Shown: positions 1 through 13,701, counted from the stretch's first letter. The stretch: 64,000 nt of DNA from Homalodisca vitripennis (GCF_021130785.1 NC_060212.1:149478001-149542000), one strand, 5' to 3'. Notes: a model not told the origin generated them from the letters alone. Numbers and translations: made by a program.

Positions 1-247
1 TAAGGATTATCACTCATGTCCGTAAACCTTAATCTTCTATCTATAGGTATATCTATCTCACAATCTGTTCGCACGACATCTCATAACACATAAACTGAGT
101 TATCGGCTTGGAATTAGGTATGAAAGTTCATTTATTTACAGGTAATATAGTGTTCGGTGATGGTGCCTGTATTTCCATAGGTTTTGGTTGAACACCAGCG
201 AAGCCTAACCGTCCACAGGATATCCTGGAAACAAATTGAAGACGGAA

Positions 248-419
248 TTTTACACGGAAACGTCAGAGATGCCTTTTACACGGAAACGTCAGAGATGCCT
301 TTTACACGGAAACGTCAGAGATGCCTTTTACACGGAAACGTCAGAGATGCCTTTTACACGGAAACGTCAGAGATGCCTATTACACGGAAACGTCAGAGAT
401 GCCTTTTACACGGAAACGT
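248..419. repeat. 26-bp tandem array, about 6.6 copies
   Basis: The unit begins ttttacacggaaacgtc and continues agagatgcc. Copies start at 248, 274, 300, 326, 352, 378 and 404, and the last is cut after acgt. The only difference seen is ttt to tat at 379. Because 26 is not a multiple of 3, a frame through it cycles through three readings and gives a 78-bp protein-level period; the open frames crossing it are a by-product, not a gene. Confidence 0.97.
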
Positions 420-3400
420 GGTAAGGCGAATTCCTACTTTGTTTAGGATAGATTACCGATGTATTTGTATGTATATATCTGAAAACTGTATTAATACTCA
501 TGATACTCTACTATATATCAATAAGGAGCTCAATCTTTGGTTATGTTCCAAAAAGAGGGACAGTTTCAATTAGTACATAATTGGTTATTCCATTCATCCA
601 AAAAGATATGTAGCGCAAAGTGTCAAGGATGCTCTTCATATATATTAAGAGACTGGTGTTAGATTAATGATCGACTATTTTTCCGTAGTAATAAGTCATA
701 GTCTGTAAACAAACTTCAAATCATTACCATCTATGTTTTCCGGTTCATACAACATCGAAACATTGCTTTCACAATTAATGTTTTAACGCGGCGTGAACCG
801 GAAAAGGCTAGACGTTATCAACACTGACCGCTTAAGCCTTAGAAGTGAGAAGAATAAAAATATATAAAAAGTAAACCAATCTGAAAATATATATTTATCT
901 CTAAGATGAACTAATCCACTTAGGGCTTTCATGATTAATGTCGTTACTGTAAGGCATTGAGAGTACATTCAATAACGTGTTGCGTGTTAACCCCATTCTT
1001 GGTGACATTAACATTGGTTGTGGTTACTCTCACATTCTTAATCTATATTCGTGAATGTTGAGCAGTGAATTTTGGTGCATTACCTAGTGTTTTCATATGC
1101 CTAAGGTAGTAAGTATCCTTGAAACAGATTGAACCTCCTGAAAATCAAAATATGTTTGCCATTTGATAATGTTAATGATACATTTTTTTTCATTTGCATA
1201 GTTTTGCATGTGCGAGTGAACTTGTTTGTCTGTACTTATGTACAGAAGTTGCGAAAGGAAATTTTAAAATAAATGTATTGTTTTTAAAATCTAGGGGCTT
1301 TCCCTTAAATTCATATAGGTTTAACCGCTACGAAATTGTCTGAGCCATTAAGAGTGGGTCTCTGAAACTGGCTGATTGTCCTCTGTGGGGAAGACGCGAA
1401 GCCTCCCAGGCTGAACTGGAGTACTATATGGCGTAATACTCAAATTATTCAAATACAATTTCGAACAGTTTCAAAGTGTGTAAGTATTCTTAATTTCTAG
1501 TATTGTTTTTCATAACACCCTTTCTTAAAATGTCTCAACATGTATTTACCAATTATTAGAGATTTTGGTAGCTCAGTGGTAGGACCAAATAATCAATTAC
1601 CCGCTAATCATCATTCGTGACGGTGAATACGGAATATTCAAAACGCTGACAATAAATTATTTCTTATAAATATAATTATTTACCATACAAATCGCACCTT
1701 AGAATAATTATTCTGGATAAGATGTGTTTCTTTTATTGTATGTAACAGTCAAATCATTGACTTCATGCCGGAGATCATTACATCATTCTGCGAAATATTA
1801 TTACAGTGTCATTCTATAAAATTCACCTTTAAATACCACCATTTAAAGACATTACAGTATTAATTTTGACTATAAATAACAAAAGTACTACTTAAGCTAA
1901 CGGTGTTGTTAAACGGTAAAAATTGGCCTCACAGTTTTAAAAAGACAGCCTTTTAAAGAGCAACGCTTCTCACAGACCCGGGTCCTGAATATTTTAACAG
2001 CGAAGAGTCTCGCTCGCAGGATTGAGTTTATGTCGACTTTCTACCGAAAACAATGTTAGCGTTTCTTTCTTGATTCTCGGAAGCTAGCCGCTTTACTGCC
2101 TCCCCTGGGGCGAGAGAACTTGCTGTTAACGTCCTGGTAGATGTTTGAAGGCTTCAACCTAAACATTACTTAATAGTGAAATTAAGTGCTAAATGTTTGA
2201 AAAAATACCAGAGCAAACGCAGTATTTCGCCTAGACAGTATATAACTGATATCTCCGCGACAAATCAAATTATTTTGAAAATAAAAGATATTCAGAGTTC
2301 TTAACATGTTATTAACACTTTTGTTATTAACACTTTGATTGTCACATTACAGTTACATCTCATCTCCCAAAGATGAGACGATGGTTCACTCTTTCCTTCC
2401 TCGAAATTTTAGAGATTCTCGCATAACGAAATGGATATAACTTGCCAAGTTTTGGATAATCTAAAGCTGTAATAGTACAATTGAATAGAAAACATCAAAA
2501 AAACTTTCGTGTTGTAGACTACTTTAATTTTACAATGAAAATTTGTTATCCTGAAAAATTCTTTGATCGATATCTAATAACACGACTAACAGTTTTAGAG
2601 AAGTTTGAAGACAAAAACGCGAATTCCTATCCAAGAACGCGAGTATTTACTTTTCGAGTATATTCCATTTTCCATGTTTTATTCAAATTAAAACAAGTTA
2701 TCTTTACTAATTGAGAGGTACAAAATAAATAAAAAGTAAGTAGGTAAGTCTAAATATGTACTTTCATATAAATAAAGCAATAAAGTACAATTATGTTTTC
2801 CTACAGCAATATATTTGTATGTGAGGTGATTCCGGACATTTGGCAATGTTTCATAAAAATAAATTACACTATTTTTCAATTTTTTCAATTTGATCATCCT
2901 AATACGGATAACTAATTTAATTCACAACTACAAGCTACGTTTAATTTAAAAAATCTAGCCAAAGACCTGTGACACCCATAAGTTCCTTTTCTGTGTACTC
3001 CATGTATACCATCCCTACACATGCTATTTAAAAAATCAAACAATTTATTACGGCTTTATACATATAAACCGTAATATTAATATTCACAGTGTATTATAAT
3101 AATACTGTATCTCCATAACGTATACGATCTATAACAATCCAAATAACAAGTTAGATTAAGCTGTTAATTTTAAATATGTTTAAAAAAATTTTACTCTACG
3201 AAGTATTATACGTTTCTCTCTAAGTATTGTCCTATGAATGTTTTATTTCAAGGAACAGATCAACTAGTTCAAATTGTGCGTTTTATATTTATTTGAAATT
3301 AGTTTCATATATTTAGTTGCTATAGTTAACGATATTAGTTGTTATATTTAATCCTCATATCGTAAAAACTTCGTTGTTTGTGTTGTTTTTTATGATGGGA

Positions 3401-4529
3401 ATTATTTACAGAAGGTGATTCATCCTTACTAAGCTTGTTAGCGACGATGTAGTTTCCCAGCAAGTAGTAAACTTCCTCTCGGTTGACACTCACATAAAGA
3501 TAAATTATGCATACGACGCTGTGTATATCTTGTATAAAATGACAAGGGCATCCTTATTTTGCTTCGGATTTGAAAATTGGATGTTTAATATTTCATATCC
3601 TTTTGGCAAGACCTATCGCGCACGATGCAATCGTGCCGGGAAATACCGATGGTTTGTTTAGTTATTCAATTTATTTTGAAATTATTTTTATTCGAACTGA
3701 AATAAGATTTTCTTTATTAAAGTAAGTTGTAGAATATTGTAAATGTGTACATCTTAATTATATGAAAATCTCTGCAACAATCACTCACTATGTATATAGA
3801 AGTAGACGCTATTTATCTGCAAAAGGCTATTGTATAATAGTTTGAAAATGTTATAAATTTTGGTGTATTTGTTACACTTTTCCAGACAAATTTAAACTGT
3901 ATAAATATTTACAATCATTATGCAGGAAAGTAAAAGTGATAATGCAAAAATAAAAACAAATATTAAAAATAAATAGATCAACAGGTGATGGAGCATGAAT
4001 TGAAATTTGGGAATGAGTAAACAGAAAACAATAAATTTAACTTTAATTAAGACCTCTCGGATATCTTGTTTGAAGAACTAGTTGGTGAGTAGTTTCCTTT
4101 TTCTAATTTTATTCTGTATCGTTAATCTTATTGATACTTTTCATGCTGTAACAACTTTCTAACGATTTTTATTGTACATATAAAAATCATTATATATAAA
4201 GCGTGAATGCACTAAAGGCTTTTCTACGTCACTACGGACAATGTAATATCGGGGACTAGTTACTTTTATGCGTAAGGGATTAGATGTTGTGTGCCCAACA
4301 TAATTTTTTTTACATAAATCATAATTTAGGTTTTTAGTGTCACAGTTGATTTTTCCTCTGGTAGGATATACTGTACTTGATTGGGTACATTACTTTTGAA
4401 ATTTTGATTGTTGATATGATCTTTCAGGTCCCACTAGAGGTTTTAGGTCAAACAGTGTTTCCATAAAATAGCGATATTATAACCATCAATAACATCATTA
4501 TAATCATTATCATTACAAGGAAAAATTAC
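420..4529. other. AT-rich stretch with no recognisable gene
   Basis: Only short, low-complexity open frames occur. A somewhat GC-richer patch at about 1960-2160 holds several CpG sites but no frame or family that I recognise. An isolated RNA polymerase III A-box look-alike lies near 1568. Nothing else is supportable. Confidence 0.6.
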
Positions 4530-4735
4530 GCTATATCACATTTCACGTAGCAGGCTTCGACGAGGTACCATGCACAATTTTACAGATAGTAAGACACACA
4601 ATCACATAAAAAAATGTTATACCCTTTTTAGTCAAAAATAGAAACTGTACGACCCTACTAAGTTTAGCTTCAGTGCCGCTCAGCCAAATTTCATGGTTGG
4701 ACATGCACCAAGTCCAACATAACGTTCCATACAAA
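4530..4735 (-). repeat. GGCTGAGC-family dispersed repeat, copy 1
   Basis: Read on the minus strand it carries aaatttggctgagcggca at the head and cgaagcctgctacgtg further on. The same blocks occur in the copies near 16.9 and 35.2 kb. No protein coding is seen. The family is probably a non-autonomous mobile repeat of unknown class. Confidence 0.6.
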
Positions 4736-5094
4736 ACGTCAACAGATTAAATATTTTTCAAGATATTTTCATATTATACATTCACATTTTTGTTCATTGT
4801 TATTGTTCATAGCCGTGTTAAATAATCAAAGCCCTGGTGAGCTAAGAGGGGTACTACAATGCATAATATTCTTTTTTTAAATTGCCTTTTCGTTCTGTTA
4901 TGTTTTCCTATTTACTCTATGTATAAAAGTCTTCACACAAAATTCACCAAAATTTATTCTGGTAAATAGGCTTCATGTGTTAATATATCACGTGTTAAAA
5001 TCTCATTCGAGTACTCAGTCTCTTAGACATTTTTTTTCTGCTTTGTTCTTTTCGTCATAATTACTCATAAGACCAATGTAAAAATATAAACGAT

Positions 5095-5300
5095 AACGCT
5101 CAGCCAAATTCCATGGAGTAACATAAATCATCATTAAACTCAGTATTGCTTATATAGAAATGAAGCTTGGTGCAAAGTTTCAAGTCTTTAGGTCGGTTTT
5201 TACGGTGTATCGTGCGGAAGACATACATACAGAAATTACATTGTTTACAACCCCTAGAATTATAGGCTTTGTTAACGCTCGGCCAGTTAAAGTATATTAT
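5095..5300 (-). repeat. GGCTGAGC-family dispersed repeat, copy 2
   Basis: On the minus strand it starts tggccgagcgttaacaaagc, then shows ttctgtatgtatgtcttcc, cttgaaactttgcacc, aagcttcatttctata, and ends ccatggaatttggctgagcg. The ggc(c/t)gagcg block is therefore at both ends, as if the repeat were one period of a longer tandem structure. This is the most complete copy in the window. Confidence 0.65.
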
Positions 5301-7033
5301 TGTTACTGTATAAGGTATATTATTAATAGGAATTAGAGGAAATTCCAAAACATAAAGTGTCATGGAATTTCCGTTGTTATTGAGTTCATTAGACCGATTT
5401 TAATTAAATCTACATTATAACTACATGATCAATTAAATTAAAATATTGGTAACAGTGTTTATTTTTTGGTTATTTTCAAATTTTAAAAAAATGTCTACAT
5501 TTTTCTTATCAATATATGTGCACGTTTTCAACATTTGGTTGAGGAGCAGTACAACTCTTGTAAAACCTAATCTACTTAAGGTACTGCACATTGTGTGGTC
5601 TACATGGAACCGAATTTGAACATTTTCACATATTTTAGTTTGAATTTTCGATTGCATAAGTTTCGTTAGATTGAATAATCTGTAAGTTTTAAAAATAACT
5701 GTACTTTTACGGTAAGTTATTACTACAATTTATATAACATATCTATTTTTAAAATAATATTCCATTTCTTCAACAAAATAACTAATTTCATGGCTGGCAC
5801 TCGTTTCCTCTTCATTATTAAAACTTCGGAACTTTAGTAATTTTTATAGCGTAATCCTTTGAGTTGAAATTGGCAGCTTCCTACTTATAAAAATAGGCTT
5901 TAAAATGTTCCCATTTAACATAACCATTTCATTAGAATTTTTATAACATCCTCCATGGGTCGTCACCTCTCAATAAAATGTGCATTAGAAGAAGAAGGAA
6001 AACTTAATTCAACCATAAATTCAATTTCAGTGCTTCATTTGAGTCCATTCATAAGAAAGGGATGTGATTTCATACTTGTTATGCATCCTTTAAATTATAA
6101 TTATTTCCTATTGTTATTATTTTTAGAACTCAATACAATAACGGGAATACATAAGTGTATATTACACCCAGATTTCCAGATTGTAACTATTGACTATGGG
6201 TTAATAATACTCTACTTTTGTTCTTTTTAATGCATTAAAAACAATAAGTTTAACAGAAATTATGAACTTTTATAAATATGAACCTCATCGAAACCCAATA
6301 CGATCCTCCTTATATGAGCCGGTACAGAATCGGATGGTTACCGGTAACGTATATTACTATGTATGGAAGTTGGCTGTCAACCAGAAGGATATGAGACTGA
6401 CAAGTATCTCATCTTGGAGCTAGACTCAAAGAGAATACGAGATGTCGACACCTTCTACTAGCCGAGGTAAAACTGTTTCTAACATAATGTAACAAGATGG
6501 TCATAATAAAGAACCTCTTCTTGCTTTTCTCGACATGTACAATCATTACTTTATATTTTATTTAATGTTTTCTTCCACCATAGTAAAAGTGCAGAACAGA
6601 TTAATTTCCAATCTCAAGTTTAACGTTTGCATTTTAAAAGTGAACTGAGCCACCTTATGTAATTTGCTATTAATAATTTGAAATTTTGGTCAATCCTGTA
6701 GTACAATCATCTATGCTTCATTAATATCACATTAGTTTCTTTTAAGTAAGTATTATTTACTCTAAATCTGTTTATGATTATTTTACACTCAAAATCAGCA
6801 TTTTTAAGAATAAATGCAAATAAATTTTTGTGTTAACAAGTTTATCTATAACAATTTTTAGACCTATTTCTCATTTATCAGCGCCTAATAATTGCTGTTT
6901 TAACTGAAATCTCAGAATGATTAGCTTTTTCGGGTATGTAACAATCTTTAATATTTTTTATCAGTATTATTAATGACTAATATTTATGCTCTCCAGAATC
7001 CTCTCCATCATATACTCCCTAAGATTATTGAAC
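5301..7033. other. AT-rich stretch, nothing recognised
   Basis: A 91-codon frame at 5955-6230 has no recognisable motif and AT-driven composition; I treat it as chance. No repeats or RNA genes were seen. Confidence 0.55.
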
Positions 7034-7512
7034 CCATAACGTAGCTATGGTGGGAAGGGGTAATTCTATGTGAATGTTGAATCCAGCTTTATTTCACCTC
7101 CCCCTTAATGAGACATATCAAATCAGACTTTGACTAAAATTCAGCGGTAAAGAAGCTAAAAAATATATCTCTTACATTGTTTCAAGATCAGAGACACATA
7201 GACTAAAAAAAAACAAATGTAATCTAGATAAGAAGGTGTTCTTATTGTCTCATAAGGTTGCACAATTTAGTGCATTACGTTGTTTTAGACATGATACCAA
7301 AGCACGGAGGAACAACCGAGATATTTTTCCACACTTAACGTTTTGACCCTCATCGGCGCCGACTTGTGGTTCTCTTCAGACGGACGCGACCTCCAGTTCC
7401 TGGGGTAAAGTCTGTGTCAGCGTCAAATTTCAGACGTTGTACTAAGCGGAAGGTAAAAAGGAGGTGAACTCAATGTTTGCATCTAATCAACCCTTCCCAC
7501 CATACCTACAGC
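7034..7512. mobile_element. Foldback (inverted-repeat) element, family A
   Basis: The left arm (about 7034-7110) reads ataacgtagctatggtggga and continues through tgaatgttgaatcc to ttcacctccccc. The reverse complement of the right arm (about 7455-7512) reads ctgtaggtatggtgggaagg and continues aaacattgagttcacctcc. The arms are diverged but clearly related, and a second member lies at 36169-36490. The interior (7337-7380) contains a ctgaagag...aaaacgtt block on the minus strand. No transposase frame is present, so this is probably a non-autonomous DNA element. Confidence 0.6.
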
Positions 7513-7692
7513 TGAGGGTCTTGTCACGTTTATCAATTTCCTTTATTTAGAGACACTTCTTGTTCTACATAATTTACCTCTTTTAGACATTATGAAGTAG
7601 ACTGACCTGATCCTAAGAGCTAACATATAACCCTTAATATACTGTACTAAGGGTTGTTCAGTGTCCACCGAGAATATTCGAGCGTTATATGA

Positions 7693-7785
7693 ATTTTCAT
7701 AAGACTCATAATTCTTATGAGACCTCATTTTCATAAGACTCATAATTCTTATGAGACCTCATTTTCATGAGGTCTCATAAGAATT
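7693..7785. repeat. 34-bp duplication ending in a perfect 18-bp hairpin
   Basis: A 34-bp unit starting attttcataagactcat occurs at 7693-7726 and again at 7727-7760. A third start at 7761 runs straight into the inverse sequence. The arms aattcttatgagacctca (7744-7761) and tgaggtctcataagaatt (7768-7785) are perfectly complementary around a 6-nt loop. Each unit also contains its own small palindrome around cataattc. Confidence 0.95.
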
Positions 7786-10700
7786 ATTTTTTTTAACGGA
7801 AGATATTGCAAAGTCTAAAGGCGTTCCCTCGGGCTGATTTGATACAACTGATGGTCATGGATAACCACTCAATAGCGTTGCACCTTCATGGATTTCCTTT
7901 ATATGGAAACGCTTTGGAGTTGTCCTGTCTTCTACCGTCCATGATGCTGTAAACATTTTTATGTCATAGGACTATCAAAGATTATGTGTTCCGTCATTTA
8001 TATGTGCTTTTTAATGTTCGTAATTATTAAACTGTGGCGACTCTAGATGTGTAATAATACTTATTGACACCATAAGATGACTTACTAGAAGTCGCAACTG
8101 TAGTAGCGTTGGTTACTGTTTGAACTGTTTAATGAAAATATGTGTTAATTAACTGTCAATTCGCAGTTCAGGACTGTAATGATATGATACAAAATTAATA
8201 AAGTAACAGAACATACCGTTTATCAATAAACATAGATATGATATCATATAGTACCTTGTATCAAAATTGTATAACGGTTTTGTTTAAATATTTGCTGTTT
8301 CTTTCTGCAATGTTTCCAAGATAGTACACAAAAAAACAAGCCAATTAAATGGCTAACTCAATCTGAACTAAAATACATACATTGATGTCATGATGATACT
8401 GAATCCATCCCAAATTTCCAAATTTGGGCAAGTCTAACCAAGAATGGCCATACTAAATCTCGAATTTACCCATTGATTTCTCATAAATTACAATGTAAAT
8501 GTGTTTTTATATCAACTGAGTATCTGTTGTCATGTTAATCATGAAAAGAAAGAGGATTGTAATCACCGTATTGATGTATTAACTACGGCTACCAGATCGT
8601 GAACCAAACTTTCATCTTCGATCGTTATTATTTTTATAACGAATCTTAAAATTTAGTGTGAAATATATTTTTATTTAGTAAGATATATGAAAATAACGTA
8701 TAGGAAAAATGTGTCCAATGGAAGGATATTCATTATATTATTTCTCTAGAAACTACAGTGTAGCTACCAACCTCTCACATTATGTGTCAACACCTTCTGA
8801 CTGAGCAAGAAAATTACACTTCTTTTTCTGAATATAATAATAAATGTCAAATATGGCGGGAGATATACTGCCTGAATGTTCTCACCATTTTAAATATAAC
8901 TGTCTCCATTGCCTAACATTCTTGGTAAATAATGGAAATGTGTGTGAGTATCTGTGTAGTCCTATTAAAAATTCGTTAATTATTAAGAGGAATTATTGTT
9001 CCATAGCTTTAGTTTGGAATGTGTTATTACTTAGAGGACATAGTTTACTAATGTAAGACTTTACTCTAATCAATCATTGTTGTCTGGCATTGCCCGGAGT
9101 TTTAAAGATCCGAAAGCTCCTTCTTAAAATCACGCCGTTGCCTGTCCTTTCTGTGCAAAACTCTACCAAGGCGCAGGAGGTTGGAAACCAGTAATTAAAT
9201 TATTGTAGCACTCTGTTGTCATGTTCTGACATTTTATCTTGGACAAATATCACTCACTGACTTTAAAATTACACAGCCTTTGAAATCCTGAGGCTTGAAT
9301 ACTTCCTTTTTAATTCTTGTTTTCGGTCTTAAATAATCCATGTACAGATTGAATTATCGGAGTAAGCCAAACCAATGAAACACAGTAGTAGTCGTAAACT
9401 ATTCATGCTAACATCACATATGAATTTAACGTGATTTTAGACATTGCTACTGTCATACTGTCATATGTCAAAAACCAAACAACGTTTCGAGAAGTAGTAC
9501 CTGCACTCTTCATCAGGTTTACACCTACTGTTGTATGTTGCTGCATGGAGTATGTACTTCACAGTGGAGTTTGGCTTGTGCAATACCTGACTTTGGAGCT
9601 GGTTATCAGAAAAATTGTAGTTGATATGTACATCTTTCTTGTTGATAAGTGTAACTTTGACGTGTTTTTAGATTTTTAACACCTGACGTATTATATTTGC
9701 AATATTATTCTTATTTATTAATTTATTCTACAATAAACGCTTATTACATTCAAAATACAATATGATTAAGATGGTAAGGCTTCTTAATAGAAAAATAACA
9801 ACACATATCAATACATTGAAAATGGCAATGACATATTGGATTAATGCTAGATCGTCAATATTATAAATATTATATAAATATATATATATATACAGATTTA
9901 ATACTTAATATTAATTAATGCTTCTGCTGTTAATCGTGTGCCTATCTAGTTTTTGTACGTATTGTTTTTGTAGATAACTGGTCGGGCACAGCTTGGTTTG
10001 AAAATCATCTCATGCCTCCTTTCCTCTTTCGTTGGTCAGGAAAACCACGCGATATAGCGCTCCCTCGAGTCGTTATGTCTGGTCAGTACTTCCAGCCCGG
10101 GCTTTAAAAATATGGATTAAGTCTTTCATCATTTTAGGCCTCCTTGTAACTATTCAGTATATCCCGTGGAACTATTCAGTTTCATTGCTGAAAACCCCGA
10201 TCGCTAATCGTTGAGTGATTCGCTGTGTGGGCGTCCAACCCCGTAAAGTTGCATATGAGCTGTATCAGTTTTGTAAACTTTACTACCCAACTTCAAGTTC
10301 CCGGGAAGTGTGGATATCCCGCGTGATGTGCAATATACTGTCCAAGTGTGTTTTTTTTGGGGGGGGGGTGGCAGTAACAAGTTCCTTGTGGCAGATGAAG
10401 ACAACGTGGAATAGGCTATGCAGTTCCTGTCCAAGATTGTCTTACTCTAATCTTCGTCAAAATTGTGTTTAACAATAATAAAATGTTATATCTTGTAATT
10501 TATGGCCCATCCATGATGGTTTCAATACCAGTGTATAATACACTTGCTACCGCTACAACCGCGGAGAATAGTACCAGATCTCTGAAAGCAGTATTCCAGT
10601 GTTTGTAAGATGTAATGATAACAAAGGTAAAAATCCAGTTACATTTTCAAAGTGTACATCATCAATAAGCTGTAAACAAGTTGTTTAACATATTGAATGG

Positions 10701-11877
10701 ACTGTAAAATAGTACAGTAATATTAAAGTAAATGTTTGTAATACTGGCTCCAATGTAACCGAGAAGTTGAATTTCGAGTAATAAATGGGGTCGGTATCTC
10801 GGCTCTCAATCTGCCCCGGAATCGTTCGATCACTCAGTCTACCTTCTTTGTAACCTGGAAAACATTCTAAGCAAACAGCTTTGTAAAAAAATCAATCCGT
10901 TTAAAATATTTGCTTGATCATAACGTCGAAGAATATTGACATATTTTTCGATGAAATAAATTTCTATGACATAAGCTAGTAGTGGTGAAGAATAGTTTAT
11001 ATTTATAAGCTCAGTAATGTTTATTATGGACTCAAGAATATGATAACCTAAATAGTATGGTTTAACGACCATAGTTGAGTTCAATAAAATAATTTGATAT
11101 TTTTATTCTGTATTTATTAAATAGATTTTTTATTAAGTACCAGATGGGACTTCTCTTTTCCTCAGCATCTTCGGAATTTTGTTAAGGAACACAAACATAC
11201 CAACATATGTGAAATTGTCTACATTCATTTTTTCTGATTTCACTGTGGAAAACCAATGTTCAGGGCCTCCTTGCTATAATAAAAATTTTAAGAAAGATAA
11301 CGGATTATCGCAAAATATCAATTTTTAATTGCTTAAGCCATTAAACCGATTCCTAAACAGGTCGTCGTTGACTAAGTAGTGTGATACATTTTGTGTGTTT
11401 CGTAAAAAAGTAGTATTAACTTAATTGCCAGTCACATAAGATAAAAAAAATCGTCGCTAGGAAACTTTTGTCTAGGAAAATATCTGGGTAAATTAACATA
11501 TTTTTACAGTTGCAGATGTGTTTTTTAATGGTAGAGGTATTCTAAGGTATGACATGAAACATTTTTAATGTAGTAAAAATCGTGTTGTTTTTGTGTTATA
11601 ATTTTTTAGCATAATATATCAGAAATTCATATTATGATTAAATGTAACAAATTGTAAATTTTAAACTACTGTATCTGCAGCATTTAGATACAGCTCGTGT
11701 GTCGAGGTTAGCCTCGATCTGTATTTAAGATTGTATTCAAAATATCTAAGTATGAAGTTTTTTTATTTTTTCGCTTTCTCTTTCATTTCTGAACGGAATG
11801 TGGCTTTTTCCGAACTAAACTTTTCAATCTGAACTGTTAATACCGACAAGTGATTTTTTTACAAATCTCCTGTAGTA
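7786..11877. other. Mostly featureless AT-rich stretch
   Basis: A retroelement-like motif block lies at 9481-9517 (listed separately). A run of T8 followed by G9 occurs at 10351-10367, and a short (TA)n lies near 9875-9892. Open frames of 60-85 codons at 8844, 9431, 10032, 10215 and 10839 lack recognisable motifs. Confidence 0.5.
9481..9517 (-). repeat. CTGATGA...CGAAACGTT motif block
   Basis: On the minus strand it reads cctgatgaagagtgcagg, then tactacttctcgaaacgtt. The same two anchors, with a spacer of about 20-23 nt, occur at 31781-31819, and weaker versions lie at 7337-7380, 48555-48575 and 53393-53431. It resembles a block I associate with invertebrate retroelements, but the family is not established. 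Confidence 0.45.
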
Positions 11878-12893
11878 GGGAAGTTATAGCATGACCGATG
11901 GGATGCGCGTGAGGAGTGGAGGAGGTGAGCGCGTGGGGGCACAATCTAGAGTAGGGGAGTGAATACGGTGCTACTACCCCTACTGAAAGTTTTCGGCTCC
12001 CGGCTCATAGTGGTGGCGGGAGCCGAATATTGTCGTGTTTGCCAACATTTCTAGACCCTTATGTTCTTACCACGGTGGTCTTTTATAATGAGCAATTTAG
12101 TATAGGAGACCTTGAGAATATTTGAACATTTCTAGACTCTTTTGTAGTTACGGCGACGGACTTTTATGATGGGGAATTCAATACAGGAAATCTTGGAAAT
12201 ATTGGGACCGAATGTACGTGATCTTAACAATGACTATGTTCTGCCGAAATTGTGTTCATAGCTCACCCTTCTTAATGAGTTCGCAGTAGAGATACCTGGT
12301 GGTAAGAAAGGGTTCTCATAAATTGGGAAGGGGTAGGAATTTATATTATTCTTGATCTCCAACGACGACAACAGTTCAGAATTGTAATTGTTACGCTTTG
12401 TTAGCCATTAAAATTCAATTTATCATATACTAACCGTGTAAGCTTCAGGATTTACGATAGTAGATACAATTATAATACACTACAAAACTTTCAGAAATTC
12501 CAGTTGCCTCTACGATACGCTGTTGAACTTTCTTCAAATTTATAAGTGTGTTGGTTTCTGCTTTCCGTTTCATAAAATGGTAAACATTTGCAATCACTTC
12601 TCTTGCTTGGCCGTGTATAACCTTTCTACCTCCAATTTTACTTTTTACATTACGATCCATCACAAACTCTTTACTTAAAACGTAATGAGCACAACGCAAT
12701 TAAATCACTAATTGTATTACAACTCGTGAATTGGCACAAGCGAATGTTTTTTGGACGGCACGTATAGAAGACTGGTGACCGAAGTTCACAAGGCTAAATA
12801 CGGCAACAGACTGAGCCGCTCCACCCCCCACCACTTTAGTTCCGTCTTTGCCTACGGCGTATCTCGAAGTCACCGGTCATGCTATAACTTCTC
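11878..12893 (-). mobile_element. TA-flanked Tc1/mariner-like DNA transposon, internally deleted
   Basis: The left end gggaagttatagcatgaccg (11878-11897) is matched in inverse at 12874-12893 with one mismatch in 20. Each end abuts a TA dinucleotide (11876-11877 and 12894-12895), the expected target-site duplication for the Tc1/mariner superfamily. The 1016-bp body contains a minus-strand helix-turn-helix-like transposase N-terminus but no catalytic domain. CG-rich blocks follow the left end and precede the right end. Assignment below superfamily level needs a library search. Confidence 0.75.
12445..12699 (-). pseudogene. Transposase N-terminal remnant (helix-turn-helix region)
   Basis: The 84-codon frame lies inside the TA-flanked element. 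Its middle reads GRKVIHGQAREVIANVY, then an acidic/basic helix, then QQRIVEATGISESFV. The 'ATGxSExxV' ending is what I expect at the recognition helix of the DNA-binding domain found before DDE transposase domains in insect Tc1/IS630-like elements. The likeness stops after SESFV; the remaining residues look like intron or random sequence. No DDE/D catalytic domain follows, so the copy cannot supply active transposase. The start at 12699 is simply the first Met of the frame. It could instead be exon 1 of a spliced transposase whose other exons were deleted. The call rests on remembered family patterns, not a search. Confidence 0.5.
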
Positions 12894-13701
12894 TACAATA
12901 TATCTGTGTAATTGTGGTGAACTGTAATCATAGACACAGTTTTACGAAATCATACAACTACAGGATATTTGTCTAGAATGTTGTTACAGAATGACAGTTT
13001 CCTCATCCTGCTTTTATTTAACACACAGTGGTTAACGACGTAATCAATAAAACTATAGGTTTGCAATATTGTTGGTACGGTAAATTATGAGTCATAAGGT
13101 TTGGTAGATATTCGGTTATTTGACAATTAGTTTCCAAATATTGTTTAATAATTTTGCGTTTATTAAACATGTTCTGTGAATATGAAACCACACTTAGTTC
13201 ATAACCATATACTTATAAAGAGGAAGTATACTTTTTTATAATCTTCCAATATTTTGGCTTTTGCCAATAACAAACAGGAATCATTAGGATAAAAAACAAA
13301 AACTTCAGTTGCAAATAAACATATATTTTTGAACGTTTAAAAGCTAAGAGTAACAAAGAAATAATAACTAATAAATTTAACATGTCATACTGTATTGACA
13401 ATTAATTGTGTAGTTCGTATTATTAATTTAGATTTTTTAAGAAAATTAACTTAAAATAATTACAATGTTAACATATAATTCGTGATTAATACATCTATCT
13501 TTTATTCAAACCAAGAGAAATCTAAAATGTTGTCAAATAATTTATTCACTATCAATGTTTCAAAATGTATTGACGCTTATAGTATATTATGTTATTTATT
13601 GATTGAAACGTTACTTATATTTCAGTTAAGTATTTAATAAAACTCACTAATTGTGGGTGGATAGGTTTATACACATTGTGGATAAAAGTGGAAGAGAACT
13701 T

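Noticed and set aside
184..573. 129-codon frame across the 26-bp array
   Set aside because: The translation is the tandem repeat read in three registers, with no start context or domain; repeat by-product.
1565..1640. tRNA-like A box (ggtagctcagtggtagga)
   Set aside because: The A box is excellent, but no B box lies at the expected distance (cattcgtgacg is a poor match) and no cloverleaf stems form. I do not call a tRNA or SINE.
9481..9517. Hammerhead ribozyme
   Set aside because: CUGAUGA and GAAAC are present, but stem II is at best 3-4 weak pairs with a long loop and no stem III with a cleavage-site trinucleotide could be drawn.
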